From assembly GCA_964629015.1 (NCBI GenBank), contig CAZVMN010000005.1, forward strand, positions 145,186 through 209,185: DNA of 64,000 nt, read 5' to 3'. Numbering within the stretch: position 1 is the stretch's first letter; the number at the start of each line of letters is the position of its first letter. Positions 53,543-62,737 of the stretch are shown here, piece by piece. This DNA comes from Oceanococcus sp964629015 (lineage in GTDB: Bacteria; Pseudomonadota; Gammaproteobacteria; Nevskiales; Oceanococcaceae). The translations under genes and the position numbers were made by a program. The notes beneath the pieces are model-generated. The model did not search any database and was not told the origin of the DNA. It was given only the letters and a program-made list of their open reading frames with translations.

Positions 53543-54040
53543 ATGATCACTCTCGTCGTCGCGATGGCCGACAACGGCATCATTGGAAAAGATGGCGATT
53601 TGCCGTGGCATCTGCCGGATGACCTCAAGCATTTCAAAGCGGTCACGCTGGGCAAGCCGGTGATCATGGGGCGCAGAACCTGGGCCGAAGTGGGACGTCC
53701 CTTGCCCGGGCGGCGCAACATCGTGATCACGCGTCAGGATGATTTTGAAGCGCCGGGCGCGGAAGTCGTCAACAGTCTGGACGCAGCCCTGGCAAAGGTT
53801 GCCGACCAGCCGGACATCATGATCATTGGCGGTGGGCAAATCTACCGCGAAGCGATGCCGCGTGCGGATCAGATCTGGCGCACCCTGGTTCACGCTGAGG
53901 TTGAGGGCGACACCTTTTTCCCGCAAACCGACTGGAGTGAATGGACGATGGCGGAAGAAAAGCCGCATCCGGCTGACGAGCGTCATGCTTACGCGATGAC
54001 GTTTCAGCGTTTGCTGCGAAAGAGGGATTCCCAGGTATAA
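53543..54040 (+). CDS. folA: Dihydrofolate reductase
   Basis: 165 residues from ATG 53543, with AGGACT upstream; the frame is open further upstream without homology. MITLVVAMADNGIIGKDGDL with PWHLPDDLKHFK carries the catalytic acid Asp of the DHFR loop; VIMGRRTW, GRRNIVITR and IMIIGGGQIY complete NADPH and folate binding. It makes tetrahydrofolate. Single gene, convergent with the RND pump. Confidence 0.95.
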   Translation: MITLVVAMADNGIIGKDGDLPWHLPDDLKHFKAVTLGKPVIMGRRTWAEVGRPLPGRRNIVITRQDDFEAPGAEVVNSLDAALAKVADQPDIMIIGGGQIYREAMPRADQIWRTLVHAEVEGDTFFPQTDWSEWTMAEEKPHPADERHAYAMTFQRLLRKRDSQV

Positions 54041-54060
54041 AAAGCCGCCCACCCGGCGGC
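54039..54060 (-). terminator. Intrinsic terminator of the RND pump operon
   Basis: GCCGCC (54044-54049) pairs with GGCGGC (54055-54060). Read on the minus strand the stem is followed by a T-run (54039-54043). It lies about 48 bases past the RND gene stop and abuts the folA stop. Confidence 0.75.
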
Positions 54061-54107
54061 CCTTGTCCACAACCAGCACGCGCTGTGCCGGAATCAGCCG
54101 CGCGGCT

Positions 54108-57100
54108 TTATTGCGCGGCTTTGTGGTAGCTGTAGGCGTAGTAGACGATCGGAATCACCAGCAGCGTCAGCAGCGTCGAGACGAACAGCCCGGAGATCAG
54201 CGAGACCGCCAGACCGCCGAAGATCGGATCGTCCAGGATAAAGAAGCCGCCGAGCATCGCGGCCAGCGCGGTCAGCGCAATCGGTCGGGCGCGCACTGCC
54301 GCGGCCGAGATCGTCGCCGCCTCCAGCGGTTTGCCTTCGGCGACTTCCTGCTGGATGAAATCCACCAGAAGGATGGAATTGCGCACGATGATGCCGGCCA
54401 ACGCGATCATGCCGATCATCGATGGTGCCCCGAACTGATGTCCGAGCAGAGCGTGGCCGGGGAGGATGCCGATCAGGGTCAGCGGAATCGGCGCCATGAT
54501 GATCAGCGGCAGCCCGTAGGAGCGGAACTGCGCGACGACCAGCAGATAGATCAGCACCAGGCCCACCGCGTAAGCCAGGCCCATGTCACGGAAGGTCTCG
54601 TAGGTGACCTGCCATTCGCCGTCCCACTTCAACGACCAGCTGAACGGATTGTCCGGCTGCGCGGTGAAATGCTGTTCGATCACCTCGCCATCCACCGGCA
54701 GTTCATTCAGCGCCGCGGAAATATCCAGCAGGCCGTACATCGGGCTGTCGGTGATGCCAGCCACATCGCCGGTGACGTAGACCACCGGCAGCAAGTCCTT
54801 GTGTTGGATGGTCTGATCGCGGGTGGTACGGCGAATTTCGGTGACTTCCGATAGCGGTACCAGGGCGCCGTTGTCGGCCCGTACGCGCAGCGCACGCAGT
54901 TGCTCGATGTCGCCGTGTTCGGTGTCGGGCAAGGCGACGCGGATGGGAATCGGCTGACGGGTGTGGTCGTCATGCAGATAGGACATGTCTTCGCCGGCCA
55001 GCGCGGTGCCAATGGCCTGACTGATCGCGGCCTGCGAAACGCCCAGCCGGGCCGCGCGGGCGCGATCGACCGCAACCAGCAGCTTGGGCTGCTCGGCTTC
55101 GATGGTGGAATCCACATCAACGACATCGGCGGTGTTAGCAAAGACCTGCTCGACTTTCCTGGCCACATCCAACTGGCGGGTGTGATCCAGGCCGTAGATT
55201 TCCGCCACCAGCGGGGCCAGTACCGGCGGGCCGGGCGGGACTTCGACGACCTTCACGTTGGCATTGAAGCGGCGGCCGATCTCCTGCAGCGGGCCACGGG
55301 CCGCCAGCGCGATATCGTGTGACAGGCGTTCACGCGCATGTTTGTCGGTCAGGTTGACTTGGATATCGCCCTGATTCGGCGCGCGGCGCAGATAGTACTG
55401 GCGCACCAGACCGTTGAAATTGATCGGTGCCGACGTGCCCGCGTAGAGCTGATAGTCGGTCACCTCCGGAATCGTCTGGATTTCGTCCGCCAGCGCCTGC
55501 AGTACGCGATGAGTCTGCTCCAGCGGCGTGCCTTCCGGCATGTCGACCAGCACCTGGAATTCAGATTTGTTGTCGAAGGGCAGCATTTTCATGATCACCG
55601 ACTGGCTCACGACCAACGCCATCGAGCCGACGATCATCAGCAGCAGCGTCAGCAGCAGGCCCACCCGCGCAGCACGCCCGCGGCGTTCACGCAAAAAGGG
55701 CTGCATCGCCCAGGTGAACAAGCGGTGCAGCAGACCGCCATCCTCGCTTTCCGCATGCGCTTTGGGTGGGTTGCGCAGGAACATGCGCCGGAACAGCCAG
55801 GGCGTGAAAATGAAGGCGACCGCCAGGGAAATCAGCATGCCGGTCGAGGCATTGATCGGGATCGGCCGCATGTACGGACCCATCAGTCCGGTCACGAAGG
55901 CCATTGGCAGCAGGGCAGCGACAACGGTGAAGGTGGCTAGGATGGTCGGGCCACCCACTTCGTCGACGGCGGCAGGAATCGCTTCAGTGAGTGAGCGATC
56001 ACCACGCTGCATGTGTCGGTAAATGTTCTCCACCACGACGATGGCGTCGTCGACCAAGATCCCGATGGAAAAGATCAAGGCGAACAATGAGACGCGGTTC
56101 AGCGTGAAGCCCCAGGCCCAGGACGCGAACAGCGTCAGCGCGAGGGTGACGATCACGGCGGCGCCGACCACCACGGCTTCCTTGCGGCCAAGGCTGAGCA
56201 GCACCAGGATCACCACCGAGGCGGTGGCGAAGATCAGCTTCTTGATCAGGGTGTTGGCCTTGTCCTGAGCGGTCGCGCCGTAGTTGCGCGTGACGGTGGC
56301 GTGCACGCCATCGGGAAAGCTGATGCCGCGCATCTGCTCGAAGCGCCGCATCACGCCATTGGCGACATCAACGGCGTTCTCGCCCGGTTTTTTGGAGACC
56401 GAGATGGTGACGGCCGGATAGCGGCCCGTGCTGGCGCCCACGCTGGCCGGACCCTGGCCGAAATTGACATATTGGCCGGGCTGATCCGAACGCAGGCTCA
56501 CATTGGCGACGTCACGCAGCAACACCGGCGCGCCGTTGTGCATGCCTACGACCAGATCGGCCACTTCGCTGGGTTGCAGCAAAAAGGTCCCGGCCTGGAC
56601 CAGAATGCTCTGGCCGTCACGGTTCAGCGCCCCGGCATCCACCGAGGCGTTGGCGGCGGTGAGCGCGCGGCGCAGATCGGTCAGGGACAAGCCAAAGCCG
56701 GCCAGACGTTGTGGATTGAGATCCACCTTGACCACCCGGTCCGGCCCGCCCAGCACATCGATGTCGCGGGTGCCCGGGACACGCTGCAATTCGGTTTCGA
56801 TGGTGTGGGCGATGCGCAGCAGGTCGCTGGCGCTGATCTGCGGATTTTCGCTCCACAGGGTACCGGCGACGATTGGGACATCATCGATACCCTTGGGTTT
56901 GATCAGCGGCTGACCGACGCCCAGATTCGGAGGCAGCCAGTCGGCGTTGGAAAAGAAGGCGTTGTACAGACGCACGATTGCATCGGTGCGCGGCTCGCCG
57001 ACCTTGAACTGCACGGTCAGCGTCGACATGCCCGGCGTCGACATCGAATAGATATGCTTGATGCCCTTGATCTCGGACACGATCTGCTCGGCCGGCGTGG

Positions 57101-57317
57101 TCACCAGCGATTCCACCTCCCGCGCGGATGCGCCGGGGAAGGGGATGAACACGTTGGCAAAAGTGACGTTGATTTGCGGCTCTTCCTCGCGGGCGGTGAT
57201 CAGCACCGCGAAGAGGCCGAGCAACAGACCGGCAAGGGCCAGTAGCGGGGTGATTTCGGAACGCAGAAAGGCGCGTGCGATCCGGCCCGAGATACCGAGT
57301 GGTTTCGGGTCGTTCAT
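54108..57317 (-). CDS. RND-family efflux permease (AcrB-like)
   Basis: 1069 residues with the twelve-helix duplicated RND plan: N-terminal helix, large periplasmic porter loops (FPGASAREVESLVTTPAEQ, VPGTRDIDVLGGPDRVVKV) and a membrane core with GILVDDAIVVVENIYRHMQRG, where the paired acidic residues are the proton relay. A second half ends with GIIVRNSILLVDFIQQ and a C-terminal helix. The EEEPQINV opening fits the AcrB/MexF-like group. It starts inside the adaptor stop (ATGA), and a DUF2892 protein leads the operon. Substrate is unknown; DUF2892 association suggests sulfur or metal stress. Confidence 0.9.
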   Translation of the reverse strand: MNDPKPLGISGRIARAFLRSEITPLLALAGLLLGLFAVLITAREEEPQINVTFANVFIPFPGASAREVESLVTTPAEQIVSEIKGIKHIYSMSTPGMSTLTVQFKVGEPRTDAIVRLYNAFFSNADWLPPNLGVGQPLIKPKGIDDVPIVAGTLWSENPQISASDLLRIAHTIETELQRVPGTRDIDVLGGPDRVVKVDLNPQRLAGFGLSLTDLRRALTAANASVDAGALNRDGQSILVQAGTFLLQPSEVADLVVGMHNGAPVLLRDVANVSLRSDQPGQYVNFGQGPASVGASTGRYPAVTISVSKKPGENAVDVANGVMRRFEQMRGISFPDGVHATVTRNYGATAQDKANTLIKKLIFATASVVILVLLSLGRKEAVVVGAAVIVTLALTLFASWAWGFTLNRVSLFALIFSIGILVDDAIVVVENIYRHMQRGDRSLTEAIPAAVDEVGGPTILATFTVVAALLPMAFVTGLMGPYMRPIPINASTGMLISLAVAFIFTPWLFRRMFLRNPPKAHAESEDGGLLHRLFTWAMQPFLRERRGRAARVGLLLTLLLMIVGSMALVVSQSVIMKMLPFDNKSEFQVLVDMPEGTPLEQTHRVLQALADEIQTIPEVTDYQLYAGTSAPINFNGLVRQYYLRRAPNQGDIQVNLTDKHARERLSHDIALAARGPLQEIGRRFNANVKVVEVPPGPPVLAPLVAEIYGLDHTRQLDVARKVEQVFANTADVVDVDSTIEAEQPKLLVAVDRARAARLGVSQAAISQAIGTALAGEDMSYLHDDHTRQPIPIRVALPDTEHGDIEQLRALRVRADNGALVPLSEVTEIRRTTRDQTIQHKDLLPVVYVTGDVAGITDSPMYGLLDISAALNELPVDGEVIEQHFTAQPDNPFSWSLKWDGEWQVTYETFRDMGLAYAVGLVLIYLLVVAQFRSYGLPLIIMAPIPLTLIGILPGHALLGHQFGAPSMIGMIALAGIIVRNSILLVDFIQQEVAEGKPLEAATISAAAVRARPIALTALAAMLGGFFILDDPIFGGLAVSLISGLFVSTLLTLLVIPIVYYAYSYHKAAQ

Positions 57318-58345
57318 GGCGCGTCCGTCAGGCCCTGCCGGTAGAGTCGTGCCGCTGCGAGCGGATCGACTGCAATGCGTTCGCCAGCGCCCAGCCCGGC
57401 TTCAATCGGCACCCGGCCGTCTTCGTTCGGTTCGGCGATGCGCAGATAACGCAACTCCACCCGGTCATCCGGCTTGAGCACGTAAACCGCGGTCAACTCG
57501 CCGCGATGGATGATGGTCGAGGCCGGAATTGTCAGCCGCGAGGCCACGCCGTTGACGAAGCTCGCTTTCACCAGAGTCCCGGGAAACAGCTGGTGCCGAC
57601 CTGGCGGCAAATCCAAACGGATACGAAAGCTGTGCGTTGCGGGGTCGGCGGCTGGCGGAACTTCCACCTTCGCCGGTTCGATCACGCGTCCATCCGGCAG
57701 CACCACGCTGGCCTGGCGATGCTCGCGCAGGCTGGTGATGTATTGCTGCGGGACATCGACCAGCACGCGCAGCCGGTCCAGGGAAATGCCGGTCATCAGC
57801 GGTGTGCCGGGCGCGACGGTTTCACCGATCTCGACATGACGCGCTTCGACGATACCGCCGTAGGGCGCTTTGATCGCAGTGTATTTCAGCGTTTCCTGAG
57901 CCTGTGAAAGCTGGGCCTCGGCTGCGGCGACGCGGGCTTTTGCCGCTTTGTGGTTGGCAACCACCTGATCGAATTCCGCCTGTGAAATCAGCTTGCGCTC
58001 AATGATTTCACGTGCGCGTCGGTAAGCGGTCTCAGCTTCAGCCATGCGAGCTTTGGCTTCGGCAAGCGTGCTGCGCGCCGCATCCACCCGGGCGCCCTGT
58101 TCGGTGCTGGTCAGGCGTACGATTTCCGCGCCGACCGGGACCTGGTCGCCGACGTCAAACGGTAGCACCATCACCCGGCCGCTGGTTTGTGCCGAGACAG
58201 TGGAGCGGTCGATAGCTTCAACCAGCCCGTCGAAACGAACCCGCTGGGCGATATCCTGCCGTTCCGCCGACACGCTGGGTAGCGGCGCTGCGTGGGCGAG
58301 GCTTGTGATTGTGCCGAGAACCAGCAGCAGGCTGATGCGTAGCAT
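57314..58345 (-). CDS. RND periplasmic adaptor (HlyD/AcrA family)
   Basis: 343 residues from ATG 58345, giving a clean signal peptide (MLRISLLLVLGTITSLAHA) and 2 bases of spacing after DUF2892. The frame extends to 58486 but that part overlaps the DUF2892 gene. Lipoyl half VMVLPFDVGDQVPVGAEIV, helical hairpin about residues 80-150, second half YTAIKAPYGGIVEARHVEIG and barrel domain. It links the inner-membrane pump to an outer-membrane TolC-type channel, which is not encoded in this operon. Confidence 0.9.
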   Translation of the reverse strand: MLRISLLLVLGTITSLAHAAPLPSVSAERQDIAQRVRFDGLVEAIDRSTVSAQTSGRVMVLPFDVGDQVPVGAEIVRLTSTEQGARVDAARSTLAEAKARMAEAETAYRRAREIIERKLISQAEFDQVVANHKAAKARVAAAEAQLSQAQETLKYTAIKAPYGGIVEARHVEIGETVAPGTPLMTGISLDRLRVLVDVPQQYITSLREHRQASVVLPDGRVIEPAKVEVPPAADPATHSFRIRLDLPPGRHQLFPGTLVKASFVNGVASRLTIPASTIIHRGELTAVYVLKPDDRVELRYLRIAEPNEDGRVPIEAGLGAGERIAVDPLAAARLYRQGLTDAP

Positions 58346-58347
58346 TT

Positions 58348-58578
58348 TCAGTGAGCCCCGGTGCCGCGGCCAAACGCCTGGCCGGCGGGTATGCCCAGCT
58401 TTCCGAGTATGAGCGCCAGCGGGCAGAAGCCGGTGAACGATGCCTGCAGCATGTTCAAACCGACAAATGCGGTAAACCACAACCACGCCGGATCATGCCA
58501 TTGCGCCAGCAGTAGCGACACGAGTACGAAGCTTCCCGCGATGCGGAAAACCCATTGATCCACATTGGTCTTGGACAT
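58348..58578 (-). CDS. YgaP-like DUF2892 small membrane protein
   Basis: 76 residues: two hydrophobic helices (VFRIAGSFVLVSLLLA; FTAFVGLNMLQASFTGFCPL) with FCPLALILGKLG at the end, the DUF2892 pattern found in the membrane part of rhodanese YgaP. It leads the adaptor-RND operon. DUF2892 proteins accompany sulfide/persulfide-response operons under BigR/ArsR-type repressors, and one such repressor occurs at 41751. Confidence 0.9.
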   Translation of the reverse strand: MSKTNVDQWVFRIAGSFVLVSLLLAQWHDPAWLWFTAFVGLNMLQASFTGFCPLALILGKLGIPAGQAFGRGTGAH

Positions 58579-58610
58579 CTGTGCACCTCTATAAAATCAT
58601 TCATTACTTA

Positions 58611-58626
58611 ATTAGGTAACTCTAAT
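58611..58626 (-). promoter_or_regulatory. Inverted repeat ATTAG-N6-CTAAT in the DUF2892 promoter
   Basis: ATTAG (58611-58615) and CTAAT (58622-58626), 33-48 bases upstream of the DUF2892 start, in a notably AT-rich patch with TATATT on the minus strand that could be a -10. It fits an ArsR-type operator overlapping a promoter, but no known consensus is matched exactly. Confidence 0.45.
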
Positions 58627-58679
58627 ATAAAGACAGCCATGAACCTATGCAAGGATTGACTACTTTCTTTGCAGCGACC

Positions 58680-58693
58680 TTGATCTAGATCAA
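58680..58693. promoter_or_regulatory. Perfect palindromic ANR/FNR box
   Basis: TTGATCTAGATCAA is a full palindrome fitting the ANR consensus. Its centre (58686.5) lies 66 bases before the ATG at 58753 and about 108 bases before the divergent DUF2892 start. The plus-strand spacing suits a class II site for the broken ORF at 58753. Confidence 0.85.
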
Positions 58694-58752
58694 CGCCCGA
58701 TTGGGTCAAAGCCCGGAAATGTGATTCATTCACGCCCTGGGAGGAGTAATAA

Positions 58753-59131
58753 ATGGCGCATAGCGCTGTTGTCAGAGCCAGGGTCGGTGGTCTGCCTGCA
58801 ATCTTTGGGTGGCTGTGGGTATCCGGCCTATCTGTCCGTGCTCTACGGCCACAGCGACGCCCAGTCCTGCACCAACACCAACACTGGATCCATCGGATGT
58901 CAGCGCGCCGAATGCGAGCATTCTGTTTCCGACCGTGCTGTCTTTACCACTGGCGACAATGTGACGGTCAGAGGAACAGCGGAGGATTCAAACGCAATCC
59001 GCCGTGCAGCGATAATTTCGCAACCTGGTCTGTCAGCGTGCCGCTCTGTCACGGTGGACAACACCAACAATCGCATTTTTGTGCTGGATCGTTCGCTTCA
59101 AGCGATTGTTGAAGTGGATGCTCAGGCATAA
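58753..59131 (+). pseudogene. Broken small exported-protein gene behind an ANR box
   Basis: A good ribosome-binding site (GGGAGGAG at 58739-58746) leads to ATG 58753. That frame begins with a hydrophobic stretch (RVGGLPAIFGWLWVSGL) and then degrades into Arg/His/Cys-rich sequence typical of a wrong frame. A second frame, open from 58721 to 59131, carries the protein-like end SVTVDNTNNRIFVLDRSLQA, resembling an NHL/YVTN repeat, after CLQSLGGCGYP. A frameshift between signal peptide and body, and heavy shortening, would explain this. It could instead be a short intact protein in either frame; I favour a remnant. Confidence 0.5.
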
Positions 59132-59133
59132 AA

Positions 59134-59165
59134 AAGCCGCTCATGGGAGCCCCGATGAGCGGCTT
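59134..59165 (-). terminator. Intrinsic terminator of ettA
   Basis: AAGCCGCTCAT (59134-59144) pairs perfectly with ATGAGCGGCTT (59155-59165). On the minus strand it is followed by a T-run. It lies 15 bases beyond the ettA stop codon and may also stop the plus-strand transcript of the broken ORF. Confidence 0.88.
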
Positions 59166-59180
59166 GCTGAGGCTGTGGCT

Positions 59181-60845
59181 TTAGCTCAGCTTGCGGTGCC
59201 GAACCTTCTCATCCGGGCCGGCATCCTTGCCTTTGCGTTTGAGATGATCGTCGGCGTAATCTTGATAGTTGCCTTCGTGGAAGATTACGCTGCCATCGTC
59301 TTCCACCGCCAGGATGTGGGTGGCGATGCGGTCGAGAAACCAGCGATCATGCGAGATCACCATCACGCAGCCCGGGTAGGCGAGCAAGGCTTCTTCCAGG
59401 GCGCGCAGGGTTTCCACGTCGAGATCGTTGGTCGGTTCGTCAAGCAGCAGCACGTTGCCACCCGAGCGCAACAGCTTGGCTAGGTGCACGCGGTTGCGTT
59501 CCCCGCCGGACAGTTCGCCGACGCGTTTCTGCTGATCAGAACCTTTGAAGTTGAAGCGGCCACAGTAGGCGCGTGACTGCACCTCATAGTTGCCGACCTT
59601 GATGATGTCCTGACCGTCGGAGATTTCCTCCCACACCGTCTTGTCGCCAGACAGATCGTCACGGCTCTGATCCACGTAGGCCGCCTCAACGGTGTCACCG
59701 ATGCGGATCTCGCCCGAATCGGGCTGCTCTTGACCGGTCAGCATGCGGAACAGGGTGGTCTTGCCCGCGCCGTTGTGGCCGATGATGCCGACGATGGCGC
59801 CACGCGGCACTTTGAAGCTAACATCCTTGTACAGCACACGGTCGCCGTAGCTCTTGCTGACGTTTTCGACCTCGTAGACCAACTCGCCCAGACGCGGACC
59901 CGGCGGAATGTAGATCTCCTGGGTTTCGGAGCGGCGCTGGAATTCCTGCGACTGCATTTCCTCGAAAGCCTTGAGGCGGGCCTTGCTCTTGGATTGACGG
60001 CCTTTGGGGTTGGCCCGAACCCACTCCAATTCCTCGGCCATGGCTTTCTGGCGTGCGGCTTCGGTTTTCTCTTCCTGTGCCAAACGCTTTTCTTTTTGCT
60101 CCAACCAAGACGAGTAGTTGCCTTCCCACGGAATGCCGTGTCCGCGATCGAGCTCGAGAATCCAGTTGGCCGCGTTGTCGAGGAAGTAGCGATCGTGAGT
60201 GACCGCCACCACGGTGCCCTTGAAGTCACACAGGAAGGATTCCAGCCAGGCTACCGAGTTGGCATCCAGATGGTTGGTTGGCTCATCCAGCAGTAGCATG
60301 TCCGGCTCGGAGAGCAGCAGGCGGCACAGTGCGACACGGCGGCGTTCACCACCGGACAGCTTGGTCACGTCTGCATCCCACGGCGGCAGGTTCAGAGCGT
60401 GAGCAGCCTGATCCAGCTTGCGATCCAGCTCCCAGCCATCGACCGCTTCGATCTTGTCCTGCAGTTCGCCTTGCTCGGCCATCAGGGCTTCAAAATCTGC
60501 GTCCGGATCGGCCATCGCATTGCTGACCTCATCAAAGCGGCTGAGCAAATTCTTCAGCTCCGCGACACCTTCTTCGACATTGCCGCGCACATCCTTGTCC
60601 GGGTCGAGCTGCGGCTCCTGCGGCAGGTAGCCAATCTTGAGGCCGGGTTGCGGGCGAGCTTCGCCGACAATTTCGGTATCCACGCCGGCCATGATGCGCA
60701 GCAGGGTGGATTTACCCGCCCCGTTGTAGCCGAGCACGCCGATTTTGGCGCCAGGCAGAAAGTACAGGGAGATGTCGCGCAGAATATGCTTTTTCGGTGG
60801 GACGATCTTGCCCACCTTGTTCATGCTGTAGACGTATTGGCTCAT
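59181..60845 (-). CDS. ettA: Energy-dependent translational throttle protein EttA (ABC-F)
   Basis: 554 residues from ATG 60845 (MSQYVYSMNKVGKIVPPKK), matching the usual length; a longer frame to 60860 adds five residues without support. Two ABC domains: GYNGAGKST ... LSGGERRRVALC ... LLLDEPTNHLD and GHNGAGKTT ... LSGGERNRVHLAK ... LLLDEPTNDLD, joined by a charged P-site tRNA interaction linker. It binds the ribosomal E site and adjusts initiation according to ATP/ADP. Confidence 0.96.
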   Translation of the reverse strand: MSQYVYSMNKVGKIVPPKKHILRDISLYFLPGAKIGVLGYNGAGKSTLLRIMAGVDTEIVGEARPQPGLKIGYLPQEPQLDPDKDVRGNVEEGVAELKNLLSRFDEVSNAMADPDADFEALMAEQGELQDKIEAVDGWELDRKLDQAAHALNLPPWDADVTKLSGGERRRVALCRLLLSEPDMLLLDEPTNHLDANSVAWLESFLCDFKGTVVAVTHDRYFLDNAANWILELDRGHGIPWEGNYSSWLEQKEKRLAQEEKTEAARQKAMAEELEWVRANPKGRQSKSKARLKAFEEMQSQEFQRRSETQEIYIPPGPRLGELVYEVENVSKSYGDRVLYKDVSFKVPRGAIVGIIGHNGAGKTTLFRMLTGQEQPDSGEIRIGDTVEAAYVDQSRDDLSGDKTVWEEISDGQDIIKVGNYEVQSRAYCGRFNFKGSDQQKRVGELSGGERNRVHLAKLLRSGGNVLLLDEPTNDLDVETLRALEEALLAYPGCVMVISHDRWFLDRIATHILAVEDDGSVIFHEGNYQDYADDHLKRKGKDAGPDEKVRHRKLS

Positions 60846-60924
60846 AGGTACCGGAAACAACGAGAAATGGCCCGCGCAAGGCGGCGGATGTCGCGCCGCG
60901 CATTATTGCCCGTCACACCGGTGC

Positions 60925-62391
60925 CTACAACAGCGGCAGGTCAATCTCCAATGGGCTGGGGCCCATGAATTCCGGCGTTTCCTGGCGTGGCGTGGCCAGC
61001 GCCGCGTTGCGGTTGGTGTCCTCGCCGCGGGTCATCCAGGTCAGCACATCCAGATAGGTGCGGATGTTGCCGACGTAAACCTCCGCTTCTTTGCCGCGGG
61101 CATAGCCATATTTCGTCTGGCGGTGCCACTTGGGTTGGGTGAGCAAGCCCAAATTGCTGCGCACATCCACCCAGGCGTTGGGATCACCTTTCTGCAGGAT
61201 GGTCAGATCACGAACGTCAAGCAGATGTCCATAACCCATGTTGTAGGAGGCCAACGCCATCCAAACACGATCGGGCAGGGGGATTTCGTCCGGCAGGCGG
61301 TCGAGCAACTGACGAAAGTAGCGCGCGCCGCCGTCGATGCTTTGGGCCGGATCGGTGCGGTCTTTCACATCCATATGTCGCGCGGTGTCGCGGGTCAGCA
61401 TCATCAAACCGCGCACCCCCGTCGGGCTGATGGCCTTGGGATTCCAGTGCGATTCTTGATAACTCATCGCCGCAAGCAAACGCCAATCCACACCGGTGTC
61501 TTTCCCGGCTTTCTCAAACAGCTTGCGAAAACGTGGCAGGCGTTCGTCGATGTGTTGGGACAGCGAGCGGCTACTGACGAAGTCGAGACGATCGACGTGG
61601 CCGAAATAGCGGTCGTTGACCTTCTCCAGTTCGCCGGACACGCGAAGCCGTGTGAGAAAGCGGGTCGCTTCGTTGAACAAGCTGGAGTCGCGATGATGGC
61701 GAAAAGCCCAGGCTTTGCGGCTGGGTTCACCCAGATCCATGGCGATACCCAGCTTTGGATGGTAACGACGCGTCATCGCGATCAGGTCGGAGTCACCGAC
61801 CGAATACAGGATTTCACCCTGTCCGACCTGGGCAAGCAGATCTTCCGAACTGACGTCCGGCACCGTTTCCCAGCTCAGCTTGGGATTGGCTTTGGCGATC
61901 TCTTCGACCAGCTCGGCATGGGCGGAATCTTCCGGAATGCGCAAGGGGGCTTTGAGTCTGTCCAGTGAACGCGGCTTGCCACTGCCGATGTGATACGCAA
62001 GTTGTGGTGTGACCTCACGCACCGCGGGCGAGAACAGAATGTTCTTGGAGCGATTGTCGGTGATGGTCAGATTCGCGGCGGCCAAATGCACTTTCTGCTG
62101 CGACACAGCGTCCAGTGCCGCGGCTCCCGATGCCGCCACACGCATATCGAGTTCAACGCCCAGATACTCGGCGAACTGGGATGCCAGGTCGTATTCAAAA
62201 CCGGTGCGTCCATCACCCGATTCGTAGAAAGTGGTTGCACTGTTGATGGTGGCGACACGCAACACGCCCAATTGTTTGATTTGATCGAGCTTGGACACGC
62301 TGGGAGAACACGTGCTCAGCATCAACAGTTCGAGGCCAAACAGGGCCACGACTGAGATGCGGAACAACGGTTTCCTCAGAGTTCGGATCAC
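60925..62391 (-). CDS. mltF: Membrane-bound lytic murein transglycosylase F
   Basis: About 488 residues from a GTG at 62391, chosen because a short basic stretch then a signal peptide/anchor (ISVVALFGLELLMLSTC, with a possible lipobox Cys) follows. The frame is open to 62535 but that part is non-membrane and lacks homology. An N-terminal SBP_bac_3-like domain (LRVATINSATTFYE, GFEYDLASQFAEYLGV) is followed by an SLT domain with catalytic Glu in SYQESHWNPKAISPTGVRGL. It cleaves peptidoglycan glycan strands at the cell envelope. Confidence 0.9.
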   Translation of the reverse strand: MIRTLRKPLFRISVVALFGLELLMLSTCSPSVSKLDQIKQLGVLRVATINSATTFYESGDGRTGFEYDLASQFAEYLGVELDMRVAASGAAALDAVSQQKVHLAAANLTITDNRSKNILFSPAVREVTPQLAYHIGSGKPRSLDRLKAPLRIPEDSAHAELVEEIAKANPKLSWETVPDVSSEDLLAQVGQGEILYSVGDSDLIAMTRRYHPKLGIAMDLGEPSRKAWAFRHHRDSSLFNEATRFLTRLRVSGELEKVNDRYFGHVDRLDFVSSRSLSQHIDERLPRFRKLFEKAGKDTGVDWRLLAAMSYQESHWNPKAISPTGVRGLMMLTRDTARHMDVKDRTDPAQSIDGGARYFRQLLDRLPDEIPLPDRVWMALASYNMGYGHLLDVRDLTILQKGDPNAWVDVRSNLGLLTQPKWHRQTKYGYARGKEAEVYVGNIRTYLDVLTWMTRGEDTNRNAALATPRQETPEFMGPSPLEIDLPLL

Positions 62392-62596
62392 ACAAACTGC
62401 GGCTGAAGCGGGACAAGCCCTGGATTGTATCGTCAAAAAATGACAGCGGATTGGAAAGCCGGGCGCGATACCGTAAACTTGCGCGCCCCGCTTGCGAGCC
62501 GGATCACAATCCGATCCTTTGCCGGCGGCGATCACAGCACATCAATGTGCTTGTGTAACCCGGTATGCGGCGTGCCGGGACAATTTGAACAGACCA

Positions 62597-62687
<91 letters not shown>

Positions 62688-62696
62688 TGCAGTCTG

Positions 62697-62737
62697 CGCC
62701 CTCTCGGTCTGGTTTGATCGAGAGGGCGTTTTTCTTT
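62697..62737 (+). terminator. Intrinsic terminator after tRNA-Ser
   Basis: CGCCCTCTCG (62697-62706) and CGAGAGGGCG (62719-62728) form a perfect 10-base stem with a T-rich tail (62729-62737), 10 bases beyond the tRNA CCA end. Confidence 0.92.

Noticed and set aside
56301..57245. 314-codon plus-strand open frame opposite the RND permease
   Set aside because: Shadow of the RND gene; no start signal and no recognisable fold.
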